This document shows positions 40,791 through 52,710 of a stretch of DNA of 64,000 nt, piece after piece; the first letter of the stretch is position 1; each line of letters starts with the position of its first letter. The position numbers and the translations under genes were made by a program. The notes below the pieces were generated by a model. It did not search any database. It saw only the letters and a program-made list of their open reading frames with translations, and had not been told where the DNA came from. Origin of the DNA: Amanita rubescens (taxonomy: Eukaryota > Basidiomycota > Agaricomycetes > Agaricales > Amanitaceae); contig WION01000182.1 in assembly GCA_015039365.1 (NCBI GenBank), positions 1 to 64,000 on the forward strand. The letters are read 5' to 3'.

Positions 40791-43700
40791 CTTCAGAGGT
40801 CAGTAGTGAATGTAGTCACCTATGGGTCAAGGCCAACATGATCAACTCTGCCTGCATGCCAAAAGTGGGCTCTGTGCAGTTGCAGTGTAGAGATTGCCAC
40901 TTAGTATGACTTACTGTAGATCCAGTGGTTGTGTCATGATCAATTTCCATAATGTGGCCACTGTTGTTGCTGGCAATAGTGGCCATCAATCACCTATGGC
41001 ATTGCAGAGAGTTGTCAGAGGTCATGCACAAATGTGAGAAGGTTGAGGTTATGAGGATTTGGTATTATGTACATATGTATTGAAGTCAAGTTTCAACTAG
41101 GGGAGGACTCAGAACTGGGAGCAGAGATGAGTTGTTGGTTATGTTGGTTAGTTATCTGGTGATCACATGGTGGTGAGTAGTTGTTAGCAGCATAATGACA
41201 GCCAGCCTACTAAACATCCACACTAAAAGCATGTGGCAAAGTAAACTCACATATATAACTCCATAATCAAGAGAACAATGACATACTGAATTAGTCAACC
41301 ATACATATAGTAAAATGAGTAAGTAGAAAAACAAGTGGGCCTGTCCAAGCATAATTTGGGAGTCCATACCATAAATAGATCAGTGACTTAATGGTGGCTG
41401 ACATGGTAATTGTCAACTTCCACCTCTCATCAATTGTCTACAATTTAGTAAACATGCCCAGTTAAATGGGAGAAACAACTAATTTGGAGGCTATGGGCCA
41501 CAAAGTGGCAAATCCAACTCAAGGACAACCAGGATTATGTGACTAGGATCAGAGCCATCACATGTTTCCTTTACTTCTCACAGCATGGTCCACCTTGCTT
41601 GCCACTGCAGTGGTGTTAAAGTTTTGTTAAAAACTCAGCCTCATTACATTTAACCTTGGAATAATAACTATGTATCTCAAAGTGAAGCTCATGTTCACAA
41701 GTATAGGCTATATAAATACATACCAGCAGTGTTGCCAGAGATACTAGTTTTCTCACAATTTAGGTGTCAAGTGGAAATGTGACAATGGCAAAGTGGCCAC
41801 TGATAATGCTGGCTTCTGCATAGCATTGGTTATATACATACATATATGTATGAGCCTAATCACATTGATTTTTCCACATATTTTATTTAAGACTTTTCAA
41901 ATTTAGTCTTGTTTGGCATGTTCATTCTTGCACATTTGAGAGGCCACAATTTTTTAGGCTTTTTTTGCAGATTGTTTGAGGCATGTCACAAACATGTCAC
42001 ACACCCCTGTCACACATGTCCATTCTCAAACATCCCAACAAATGTGGTGAAACAAGCTGCATATTGTCCATTTTCCACCAAACATACAAACAAATATAAG
42101 CAAACACAAATATTAGCATTACATAATTTTGGGGTATTTTTCAACATTTTTTTAGATTTTTAGGAGGGTTTTGGTGCTTTCAGCACTGTTTCTGGAGGTA
42201 TGTAAACATCAGAAGTGGAACCCACGGCACCTACCACTTTCAAATATATGTAAATATATACAAACAAGCTCAAAATAGCAATACTACATGTTAATGTAGT
42301 CCTATTAACTCCTATTAAAGTCCAATAACTCCAATAGGACTCTCATTGGAATGAAGTAGGATTTATCAGCCAAAATGGCTGACAACCATATGTATTGGAA
42401 TCCATTTCCATCCTTATCCTTATGATGGGTGAATCATGTATAATACCAGCACCATCATGTCAACTGGGATGTGTTCTTGGGTGAATTGAAATACCAGAAA
42501 TTGGTGCACAAACTGTAGCAGCTTGCTATTGGGAACAGTAGATTTACTTTGCTGAATCCAATTGAAAAGAGATACAATAAGATTCTAAGCTTCTCATCCT
42601 CAATATCATGGCATAGCCATCTAAGGGGAAGAGCAGCAATGCAGGAGATTATTTGGATATATTATGCCACAGTAGTTAGTAACCAACATCAGCAAACCCA
42701 CAAAAAATACCAGAAAATTCATATTATTGGCAGAGATTTTATAACATACAAATATAGTAAAAGAAAAGCATGTGAAAACATTAACATATGATAAAGGATA
42801 ACATGTGAAAAAGAATGTGAATATGGGGGGAGAGTCCCCATGAGGTGTTCCCAGGGCAGGGGGCAGAGCTACATATGCCCAGTTGTAAAACATCATTTAA
42901 AGGGAATATACATGTATGTATAGGCATTTGAAAGCTCTCTTCTTGCTTGTTTTGATCCTGATGATCTACTGTTTGTACATGTAGTACACATCTAAAAATA
43001 GGCTTGTAATTAATGTATATGCATCTGAAAGCTATTTTCTTACTTGTTTCAACCATGATGGTTATTTGTCATTGTTTGTACTTGTATTGCATATTGTAAG
43101 AATACTCTCCAATGATGAATTGATGATGGAAACATCATGAGAACAAGACATAGATGGGTAAGCTTAATAACTACACATTTGCATGGTTACTTGCCTCCAC
43201 CTTGTAAGACCTCCTAGTCTCCACTACCATCACTACCCTTTCAAACTCCCTTGCCTTATACTATTCATCAGGACCTCTGTGTGAGCACTGGTAGAGAGAT
43301 ACATATGATAGAATATAATTTTTTTTGCATGCCAATACCATGTCATTGTAAGGGCCATTTTATAAATGTTTGCAAACAAAAGAAAGTGCCAAAGAGAGCC
43401 TTCTAAGAGTTGCAAGGGTAGCACCAAAGAGAGTGCATCAATCAAATGCAGGGAACCCTGGACTGTGTTGATGCTTGACTAGAGAATGCAAGGATTGTGA
43501 GAGCAAATAATATGGAGCTGAAGCACAACACTGGTGTAAGCATATACCAAGCCAAGCAAAAGGAGGTAAGAATGGTGATCTCACTTTCCCACTAGATCAT
43601 CATAAAGAGCTTGCTGATACTCTCCTAACTGGAGGTGCAGCACCTTTAGTACCCCTACCAGGAGCTCCCAAGATTGGGGCTTCCATTGAAAAGAGAGTGC

Positions 43701-44069
43701 CCAAAGAGATGTGAATTCTAAAGTAGCCGAGTCACGAGGTGTATGTAGAATGTAGTCTACACAGGTGAAGTGAGGTGGCTGTGCTCCACCTCTTCTTCCT
43801 AGCCACTTCCTAGCCACCTTGCTGCCCAGTCAGTTCCAGATAGTGTCTCCACTATCCTCATTCTATTGCTTTAGATCCCTTTCATTCTAGACAACTACAT
43901 GCATAATTTCACATGTTTCACTACCTGTATCCAATGAACAACAATAACCCATACATAGCATATTGAATGTCAGCTAGAGCCACAGTTTCTTCATCATTAA
44001 TTTCTACTAATGTTGTCAATGTCAAATCCTATAAAGATAGGAGTACTTTACACATTGCCACTGATTGCA
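40791..44069. other. AT-rich gene-poor region
   Basis: About 3.3 kb without a credible ORF on either strand. It contains short iterated CCTATTAA/CCAATAGG motifs at 42,295-42,370 and palindromic ATGTATATACAT-like strings. Presumably old, unclassified repeats. Confidence 0.5.
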
Positions 44070-44345
44070 TGTGGAATGTCCTAGCATTCCTAGGAACCAT
44101 TCCTAGATTCCTAGCTGGACAAAACATGTTTTCTACTGTGTGAATTGGCTGTAATATTCCTAGAGCTTTCCTAGAGCTTTCCTAATGGATTCCTAATCAT
44201 TTTGCTAGGAATGCTAGGAGTTTCCTTGGAATATTCCTTGTGTGGTCATGTGACATGACCAGATGGTCTGTGCACAGGCCCACAGGTATATAAGGAGGGG
44301 GCATCTACTGTAGTGAAAAAGAGGACACTCATAATAACCCTTAAA
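44070..44345 (+). repeat. Iterated CCTAGGAAT array with a TATA-bearing core
   Basis: 44,076-44,236 is filled with AGGAAT/ATTCCT and CTAGG variants in both orientations. It is followed by a 65-bp core, 44,242-44,306, containing TCATGTGACATGA (a near-palindrome), GGTCTGTGCACAGGCCC and TATATAAGGAGGGGG. The core recurs almost exactly, inverted, at 58,862-58,927, beside a different iterated array. Confidence 0.65.
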
Positions 44346-44400
44346 ATACTCTGCCCATTGCAGTGTTGCGATGAGCAGAGTATTTTTCTATTTTTTTGAG
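44343..44400 (+). repeat. Single hairpin cassette unit
   Basis: AAAATACTCTGC...GCAGAGTATTTT forms a perfect 12-bp stem over a loop of about 17 nt, followed by CTATTTTTTT. It is the same cassette as 1,525-1,895 and 60,355-60,640. Confidence 0.75.
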
Positions 44401-44756
44401 GATTGTGATAGTGAATACATCTCACACTATTTAGATACATCATACATGAGGCCACACACACCACATGCAGTGGTGACACCAGTGCATTCCATATGCTTTG
44501 GTGGACACTTTTACAGTACTGGGGCATTAAAGGATACATGCCATGGAATCCTTCACACATTGGTTGGTTCTGCCCAACTAACAAATGCAGACTGTAGGTC
44601 CAGCTGGGAGCTACTACACAGATTGGTGGTTTTCTATCACCAAGAGTTGGTGGAAAATAGAGATGACCCAGGTAATTTTCACTATAAGTTGGTTTGCCTC
44701 ATAATAATTGGTCACAGATGTGGACAGGGCTCACTTGCCAAATGTGTTAGTTTTAT
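44401..44756. other. Unassigned
   Basis: An open frame of 136 codons (44,371-44,781, plus) covers this stretch but starts inside the hairpin and has no recognisable domain. I do not call a gene. Confidence 0.3.
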
Positions 44757-45325
44757 TGATAACAATCTGATAAAATTTTGAAAAATGCTAAAAATGCTCT
44801 CAAAGTAAATATTTGCATTTGTTTATGTTTGTTTACACAAATAAACAATATGGGCATCATTTGACAGCATTTTTTGAAGGTATGAGTTTGGAGGGGCTGT
44901 GGATGGTTGTTTGGTATTGTTTAATATTGTATGGTGTTATCTATGCTTGCAATAAAATCTCAAAAAAATACTTTAAAATGCAGAAAAGTCATGTGATCTA
45001 GGACATATAGGGATTGGGACCAAACTTGAGATATTTGCAAAATACTTTTTTTGGACACAAGTTGGCAAAATAATAATAATTCAAAATGCCAAAACTCATT
45101 TGATCAAGAATTATTGGATAAGCCAAACTTCCAAAAAGTACTTTTTGTCTTCTGGTGTCACCATCACCATTCCATGTGCCATGATCACTGCAAAGCCACA
45201 ACCCAACACAATTCAGTCAGGGGTTTCTGGTGATAGTCAGTATAGTTTGGTCTGTTTTAGGAAGTTGGGGTTGCTGGTGGTTCAGTAGCAGAAGTCAGTC
45301 ACTTGCAGTGACTTGTGCACATGTT
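44757..45325 (+). repeat. Dispersed repeat R1 (copy 2)
   Basis: Parallel to 40,320-40,790 through most of its length, with small insertions (for example GAAGGTATGAGTTT near 44,877). Confidence 0.75.
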
Positions 45326-46019
45326 TTTACTTACTACATTTGCATATGTAACTTGTACTATAAAAACCACACAAATATATGACTAGACCTCAGTCTAGTT
45401 TTAACAGTCAAACTGTTTCATTATCACCTAAGATCCCTTGAGGATTTAATTGATAACACCCCCATAGTTTCTCCCATGTGCAGTATTGGCTGCTGGTGAC
45501 ATTTTGAAGATGCTCAACAGCATAATGGTGTCTTGATGTGTGTGAAGTTGCATGTTGGCATTGTTTGTCAAGTAAAACAGCAGATTCCAGATGATTCTGC
45601 AGTGGCTTGAAGAATCTTGATGTCATTTGTGACAAAGAAGACAAGTGCATGCAAGTGTGTGTCCACAGCATGAGCAGGTATGATAGCTTACCTATTGTGA
45701 TATGGTCTTAGCACTACCCTTTGGTGTAGTAGTGGTGGAGAGAGGAAGAGAATGGATTGTCCTATTCTACAATACAGGACAGGTTTATATACTAAGAGAT
45801 AACAAATATGTACATACATATATGTAAGCATATAGTATAGATGGGAAGGTATGGCATGCTAAGCACACCATAAGGTGTGATCATGAGTCTATCATGATGT
45901 CATTATGATGTGAGTGATATGATTAATAGACACTTTATACTGGGAGGTCAGATTGAACAAAGCAACACCATGTGAAAAATATGCATGATAAGGAAGAGGA
46001 GGACAAAAAACTACAAAAA
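45326..46019. other. No gene seen
   Basis: AT-rich. It contains TATAAAAACCACAC near 45,360, which could be a promoter-like string of a repeat, but nothing coding follows. Confidence 0.4.
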
Positions 46020-47330
46020 TCATGAGTAATATGATGTTTATTTGCTAATTGATTTTCAGGGTCAATCAATTCTGTAGCCTTGGTCAGTGGCTTTCTAAAT
46101 GTGGTTGTATGATAGTGTTTGGTGCTGATTTCATTGAGATATTTGCTAATTGATTTTCAGGGTCAAATTTCTAAAAAAGGAAATTGATAATTTAATGTGT
46201 ACTTTAGGGTCCAGTGGTAATTTCCTAAAATAGAAATAGTGCCCTTTGGCCTTGCCATTTTGGGAAATATCTGCTCACTGTCAGTGGTGATGAGCAGCAA
46301 GAAATGGCAGTACATGTATCTCCCTTAATACTGAATACTTTTGTGGTGTGTTTTTTGGAACATATTCCTTATATGTATATGCACTTATCCACTATGTTAG
46401 AATGTAAAAAATGCAAATGGTTTCTGTCAGAATGCAACATGTCTTGCTCACTGTTGACAACAGTGAGGAGCCACAAATGACAATATCTCCATCAATACTG
46501 GTTATTTCTGTGGCGCTTTTTTTGGTATACCCTTATTAGGCATATAACAGGGTATTTGGAATGTTAGAATGCAAATAGTATGCACAAATCATGCACAAAT
46601 AAAATTGGTGTGCTCACTGTCTGTCACAATGAGCAGCCATATCTCCACCAAAACAAGATCTTTCTGTGGCGCTTTTTTGGACTTTGATTTCTTATGATAA
46701 CAGAGTGTCATTCAGGGTGTCTGGAAGCAGATTGCCCTGCCAATTAATGTGTAACTTTTAATTTCATGATAAGAGTCTGAACTTCAGATTGAGTGGCTGA
46801 CAAGTTCACATATCAGGATAAATGGGACATTTCACTTGATCTTGCCTAGGGATCCTCTATTGAGACCTTCCTAATGTTTATCTTTGCTAGGTATGATCCC
46901 AAATCCAAAAAAGCGCCACAGGAAGATCTTGTTTTGGTGGAGATATGACTGCTCATTGTGGCAGACAGTGAGCACACCAATTTTATTTGTGGCATGATTG
47001 GTGCATACTATTTGCATTCTAACATTCAAACACCTTCCTATATACCTAATAAGGGTATACCAAAAAAAGCGCCACAGAAATAACCAGTATTGATGGAGAT
47101 ATTGTCATTTCGCATTTTTTACATTCTAACATAGTGGATAAGTGCATATACATATAAGGAATATGTTCCAAAAAATGTGCCACAAAAGTATTCAGTATTA
47201 AGGGAGATACTGCCATTTCTTGCTGCTCATCACCACTGACAGTGAGCAGATATTTCCCAAAATGGCAAGGCTGAAGGGCACTATTTCTATTTTAGGAAAT
47301 GTGCCACTGGACCCTAAAGCACACATTATT
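46020..47330. mobile_element. Large inverted repeat (fold-back-like element)
   Basis: The left arm, 46,190-46,680, is the reverse complement of the right arm, 46,905-47,320, across a ~225-bp spacer. Each arm is built of modules that start with AAAAAAGCGCCACAG or a variant (right arm near 46,906, 47,063, 47,170 and 47,297) and carry GCTCACTGT...ACAGTGAGC mini-palindromes. The right arm lacks about 60 bp present in the left. Outside the left arm, 46,020-46,187 carries the 130-bp tandem unit also seen at 11,817-12,120. It has no ORF. Confidence 0.75.
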
Positions 47331-47799
47331 GTGTTTTGCACATGACGTTGTGGTCACATAGTCACACATATGTTTTCTGCATCCAGGCTTTGAAAAATTA
47401 TAACAAATCAACCACTTATCCATTCACTTCACCGTTGTATTTCTGAGATGTTAGGGTTATTAGCTAGGTGTTGGTCAAGTTTTTAGGCTGAAAAACTTAG
47501 TTTGGATAATACGTGTATGCTGGCAGTGTTATAAATTTCAAATTGAAATTCCTACAAGTGTAAAAAGAGGCAGACGTTAGTGAATGGACTATAGAACCTC
47601 TACTTAGTAAGTCTGCAATATCTCAAGGGTGCACATGGCATTGAGAACCCATGAATGTGTGGCAATGAACAATTTTTATTTGAGCTATCTACAAGTAACT
47701 AGTGGTGGTAACTATGCTATACTACGAATTGATGACGTGTCATATGGGTCATGATATGGGTCATACAGGTCATAACAAAGAGGTAGTCCATGTTCCTAA
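47331..47799. other. No gene seen
   Basis: AT-rich flank. Possibly the 3' region of the hypothetical gene that ends near 47,800. Confidence 0.4.
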
Positions 47800-49804
47800 T
47801 TACTATCATTCAAATTCAACTTGCCAGCCTTGACGAGGCTGACATCGATCTCGGCATACCTCAAGATTAGATCTGCCATTCCTTTCCTTATTCCTAACCA
47901 CCCAGAGAGTTTCTCGATGTTGATGCATGGACCTACAAGTTGGTCAATGGTGACAAAGCCCTCACCATCAAAAACTGCTGCATATCTGCTGAGATCCTGA
48001 CCTCCTCAACAGGTGTGTTGATCACAGTAGCTAAGCCATTTTGTGTGATCAACGGATAATCAAGGTTGGCTGCTTCAACGTCTACAGGCTGTGGCCCGGC
48101 GTTTGTCTGCATAGCAAGCCAGTCACTGGTGGGAGGTACGGGCATTGAGTATGCTTGCATGGGGTATGGAAATGGTGCTGGTGGCAGTGAGCTGTAGTAC
48201 AGGTGGTAGTAATTCATTCCCATCCCAATTGATGGAACATTGGAGGCTGGAGGCTGGAGTTTGGCAGGTGCCCTTGTGCATGGTCCATTTTGATGTGGAT
48301 TAACCTCAGGCGGCATTTTGGATACATAATACTTGTCTGGGTGTTGTGTCTGCTGAATGCATGAGCGACAAATCTCTGAGATGCTGAGAAATAGGAATAC
48401 GCACAGCCATGTTTGCCCACAAGTTCAAATTACTCTCGGTAACCGGGTAGCAAATCCCATGTTCGTCCTTCCAGAAAATGGCCTTCTTGTCAGGGTGACT
48501 GTGTGTCTTGCAGGAATGGAGTTCTATGATTGTTTCCCAGTTCTTACAGCACATAGCAAAGTTGGTGTCAGGCACTCCACCGAGTGAAGGCTCTGAAGGC
48601 CCTGGAGACTTGGTGGAGTTTGGCAATCTCTTAGATTTCTGCCCAGAAGTGTTCTATCAATGTGCAATCAAATTAGTAACAAATGTATGCCAAAATCCAC
48701 ATTCCTCACCTTTCCAGCAATTCCGCCCATCTGGGAAGCTTTGGGGGCATGCTTATTGAATAGATTGACAACTACCTTCTTCGCATTGCCTCACCGCAGC
48801 CTTATAAAATTGAGCAACATGTCCAATTGTCATTGAGATGTAAGATTGGCAGGCAAAGCACCTTTTTGCTCAGTGCTGAGCTGGTATTGAATGCAAAGTT
48901 TTGATGAATGTACATTGAATGTTACGGATAGGAGTTCTTGCAATTCAGGCCATGGCATCAACGACTTTATGATTTCAGGAATACACGTGCCATTCACAGT
49001 GTCGTTGACTCAAATATTGATGTCAAAGATGGGGGGTCTCTATCAAGGATATGCATTAGAACTAGTAGTTGCTCATGATTGCTCAAACGTGACTCACCAT
49101 CATTGTCGTTGTCATCAATATCATCAGCTGCCTTCTTTCGTGAAGCTTTGGACTTCTTTGAGACACATGTGGACTTTGGTTTAGTTTTCGCCTTCCGCAC
49201 CACGGGCAAAAGATCATCAGAATCCATGTTGTCCTCAATTTCAACCGAATCACTGGTTCCTTCTCCATCATCTTCATCGATGCCAGCACCATCACTATTG
49301 ATGATATGCTGAAACACAGTTTCAACAGGGGCCAGTCCGTTGTGCCTTCCAAGTCCTGATGCATCTGATGCATAACCTGAATGGAACTTGGAGTGGTGAT
49401 ATCTGTCGAGTGAGAACTGCGCCGTAACGGGATGACTGCAGCATGTACAGATGGCCTTGCTGCCACAGACTCTTGCTTCCAAGGACAACCTCTACCCCTT
49501 TTTGGAATGGAAAGGGAGTTGGGTGCATCTGGAACACCAGCAGATGGTGCAACAGGCTGGAAATCAGGTGTGGCAGGAGTAATAGACAAGGCAGCTAACT
49601 GCTGCTGCTGCTTCAGTTTTGCTGCCTCTGTACGCTTCTTAACTGCACCACATCTCATGTATGTGCCAGCATAAGCCTGAGGAATAGAATGGGGTGAGCC
49701 ATTGGGTGTGTAGACAGCAAGGGAGATATAACATGGGTGCTGGTACTCACAGGAATGCTGCTCATAGATGACCCTAGCCTTGTACAGCGCTCAATTGGTG
49801 ACAT
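47800..49804 (-). CDS. Hypothetical multi-exon gene with AT-hook-like motif
   Basis: Start chosen at 49,804: MSPIERCTRLGSSMSSIP is followed by a clean intron (GTGAGTACCAG...TTCCTCAG, about 49,680-49,750) and AYAGTYMRCGAVKKRTEAAK. Then come a Gln run, IPKRGRGCPWKQ (AT-hook-like, with Cys where Arg-Pro is usual), a segment needing a one-base shift (HPVTAQFSLDRYHH), an acidic and Lys-rich region (KAKTKPKSTCVSKKSKASRKK), a Cys/His-containing block (FAMCCKNWETIIELHSCKTH, FWKDEHGICYPVTESN), a Pro/Tyr-rich block and a C-terminus GFVTIDQLVGPC, KLSGWLGIRKGMADLILRYA, stopping after NLNDSN near 47,800. I do not recognise the family. It is the best candidate for a non-transposon gene here, though it may be a transposon passenger. 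At least one frameshift may make it a pseudogene. Confidence 0.5.
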
Positions 49805-50267
49805 ATTGAACTCTTGAATGCAAATGTGTAATCCTCATGCATTCGTGTCTTCCGAGCCTTTGACTGAATGTGCACAGCCAACAATAATTTCCGTGTATCA
49901 GGGTATCTAGAGAGTATCAAATTGCATAATCAATTGTGCAAGGGTGGTGCATCACTCACAATGGTTTTCAAGTGTCTTGAGGATGACAATAGCCATGGAT
50001 GAATCACAATCGATCTCGGAGATCGATGAGAGGCAGTGATAATGTCACATCATTGTGACTATCTCACTTATCTGATCTCTGCATCATGACCGACCGGCTG
50101 TGTGCTACAGAACTGTGGCCCAGGGATCAATGTAAGTGACCAATCTATCCCTGTTGAATGTGTAAACTTGCCTGTACAATGTGTACAGGAGTGGTGCTCA
50201 CCCAAAGAAATCTGCCCCTACCACCTTCCAACAATGTCCATATTCTCAAATTTTGCTGTGCCATCAT
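49805..50267. other. Upstream region of the hypothetical gene
   Basis: No clear coding sequence. It may hold the promoter of the minus-strand gene starting at 49,804. No TATA box stands out. Confidence 0.35.
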
Positions 50268-50460
50268 TAGTGTTTAAAAGTCTGGTCTGGTCCAGTCTTT
50301 TGCATCATTTTTGGTGCAACTGGACCTGGACCGGTCTTTTTAATTTTGCTATTTCAGGCAACTGGACCAAAACTGGTATGGACTGGTTGCCAACAGTTGT
50401 GAGTGAAATGGCAACCAGTTCAGGACCAGTCTTTATTCGGACTGGTCCAGAACTGGTGGT
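50268..50460. mobile_element. Left part of a hAT-like element (GGTCCAGT type)
   Basis: Begins TAGTGTTTAAAAGTCTGGTC, matching the right terminus of the element at 1,084-2,107, with many CTGGTCC/GGACCAG motifs in both orientations. Cut at 50,460 by the Ty3 family B LTR. Its other end is not identified. Confidence 0.75.
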
Positions 50461-50914
50461 TGTTACGAACTCATTAATCTCAACCTAAGTTGCAATAGCA
50501 ACTTTAGTCACAATTACAAATCTAAGTCAAACATTGATTAAGATCACAAGTTCAATACTAAGTTAAGTCGTTAACTTAGTATCTGAGGACGATTGTGGTT
50601 GACGAGTAAAGAGTAAGGTTATATTGCCAGATGACAATAAACAGCTAAGTCGAACTTAGGGTTCGACTCTAAAGTACAGGTGGTCTTTATACTAGCAAGT
50701 ACAATGAGACATACTAATTAGTGTATAAGCATAAGTATGAAAGTAAGTATAAGGACGGCATCATATGTGGAACAAAGAATGGTATCGATAAGTGAACGAG
50801 TTAGTCCATATGAATCAAGCATAAAGGGGATGACGAGTAAGGTAGGCATAAAGAAATAAACATGTCCGACATGTCATGTAAGCATAATGTGGGAGTCTGT
50901 ACCATGTTGTAACA
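50461..50914 (-). repeat. 3' LTR of Ty3 family B
   Basis: 454 bp, TGTTAC ... GTAACA at both ends, so nearly symmetric termini. On the minus strand a purine-rich AGGGGAGAG tract (50,915-50,930) precedes it, the expected polypurine tract. It is similar throughout to the solo LTR at 56,964-57,419. No target duplication is visible because the 5' end of the element is lost. Confidence 0.85.
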
Positions 50915-50930
50915 CTAGCTCTCCCCTATG

Positions 50931-52666
50931 TTGTTGACTGCAACAACAGAACGTTCAGGTGTTCATGTTGTGCTCGGCATTGTCATTGTAGTTGTAGCCA
51001 TAATCGCCATAGTCGTAGCAGGCATCATCATCAGCTCCATCGCACTGTCATCTGTTGACGCATCGCTGACACTGTGACATGTGATGCGCCTTCTTCTTTC
51101 CCTTCTTCTTCGGCTGGCGAGGGCGGCGGCGAGTGGTAGCTGAGGTAGTTCAAGGATGTCCTTGCATCTGAGTGGAAGGACCGGGTGTTGGATTGCGTTG
51201 GCGCATGGGAGTGCGTGTAGATATAGTAGGCAGAGGAGGAATTGCAATAGCAAGATGATGATCCTCAGAGGCATGCTTGCCTCGGCAGTGAATGCAGTGG
51301 TTGTAGCGGTGGGGGCGCTGGTTGGTGGCATTAGTCATACTGCAGGTCGTAGGTCATTGAGGAGGCGAAGGGTCATTTCGTCGAGTAGTGGGGACAGGAA
51401 TATTCCAGACTCCATGGTGAATAACGGTGGTGGTGGGGGATGGTGCGGATCGATGAGGAGGAGGAGTCTTCTTATCTCGTTTTGGTTCTTCCATAATGGG
51501 ATCGCTTGTTGTACGGATTCGGTGATGAAGATCGAGATCACTGATTGCATTATTGATCTGCAAAATGTGGTCGCTAGTGAGTTGATGCAGGGGAACTCCA
51601 TCTGCAAATTCATTTGTAGTCCATTCTGTGTCTCCTTGGATACTGGACAGGAGGTCTCAGATCTTTCCGGTGAGGCACCAGATTTCTCTTGATTTACAAT
51701 CTGTCTCCATAATGCATCTAGTTGCTCGGTGTCGGTCGGGAGTGGCTTCGGTAGCACGAAACCAATGGTTGATGAGGATGCAGTTATTTTTGTCTCGAGG
51801 CTGTATCTTTATTCCAAACCTTTGGTCCTTGATGCTTTCTATAGCAAGGATGATATAGTGCTCGATGTTGGCTGTGAGAAGTCATTGTAATAGATCTATC
51901 GCCAGTTGATCTAGATTTCCTCCTTTTGGGTGGACATCTTCCCAGTAGAGTGATGTAACATTCAAAAACATTTCGATTAAATCGGCACAATGGTAGTTGT
52001 ACTGATCTTGGGCTTGACTGGCGAGGGTGGTGGCAGTTCGATAATCCATGAGAAGTTGCCAGACTTGGGCTATCCTTTCTTGGTCATAGTAATCAATCTG
52101 TAATCCAGCGGTCTCACAGATTAGACTGACTCGGTCTCTAACCTTGGTGTAAGTAGTAACTCCATGATAACTGAGATAGCGATTGGGGGTGGTTCATATG
52201 ATGGAGCTAGCCATATCGCGGTGAGTCCCATCTGTACTGTGACCCTGGTCGTGGCTTCGAACAGGTTCATTATGAGATTGAGTCGGAGTGTGACCGGCAA
52301 GTACTGTCTCTCTATGTAGGGTAATGCCAATGTCTTCAGCGTTTCTAGGTGGGATTGGTTGGCTAGTGCAACTTTTTTCAATTCGTCCAGGTACAGCCAG
52401 AGCTTCTGATGTTCTGTCTTGGGTTTCCTGGGCTTCAGTGGGAGTGATTGGGATCGTCTGAGACGACATTTGATCAGGAAGATCTGTGGGAAACATCAAT
52501 GAAGTTGTTCAGGGTCAACGTCTTCTTTGTCAGGTGTCGGTGGTATGAAGAACGAGTCAGAGTTGGTGGGAGTCAGAGGAAGTGGTGAGTTGGGCGTCAG
52601 TGGTCTCCCCAGCATAAAATTCGGACCAGGGGAAGTGTTGAACGGCATTGGTAGTGTCGTTTCCAT
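50931..52666 (-). pseudogene. Ty3 family B: extra ORF downstream of pol (copy 2)
   Basis: Starts METT... at 52,666, 45 nt after the pol stop and on the same strand. It shares sequence with 59-1,083: LYLDELKKVALANQ, HLETLKTLALPYIER, a 74-nt intron (52,171-52,098), then DQERIAQVWQLLMDYRTATT and FLNVTSLYWEDVHP. It continues as LPTDTEQLDALWRQIV. Farther on, in another frame, come EEPKRDKKTPPPHRSAP and a zinc-knuckle-like CIHCRGKHASEDH, ending TPGPSTQMQGHP near 51,150. Stops include CAA-TGA where copy 1 reads CGA-CGA. The function is unknown. The position after pol is that of an env or accessory gene, but a Cys/His motif points to nucleic-acid binding instead. Confidence 0.6.
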
Positions 52667-52710
52667 TTTGCATAGTTATGTGGTGTGTGAATGATGTTTC
52701 AAAGTTTCCT

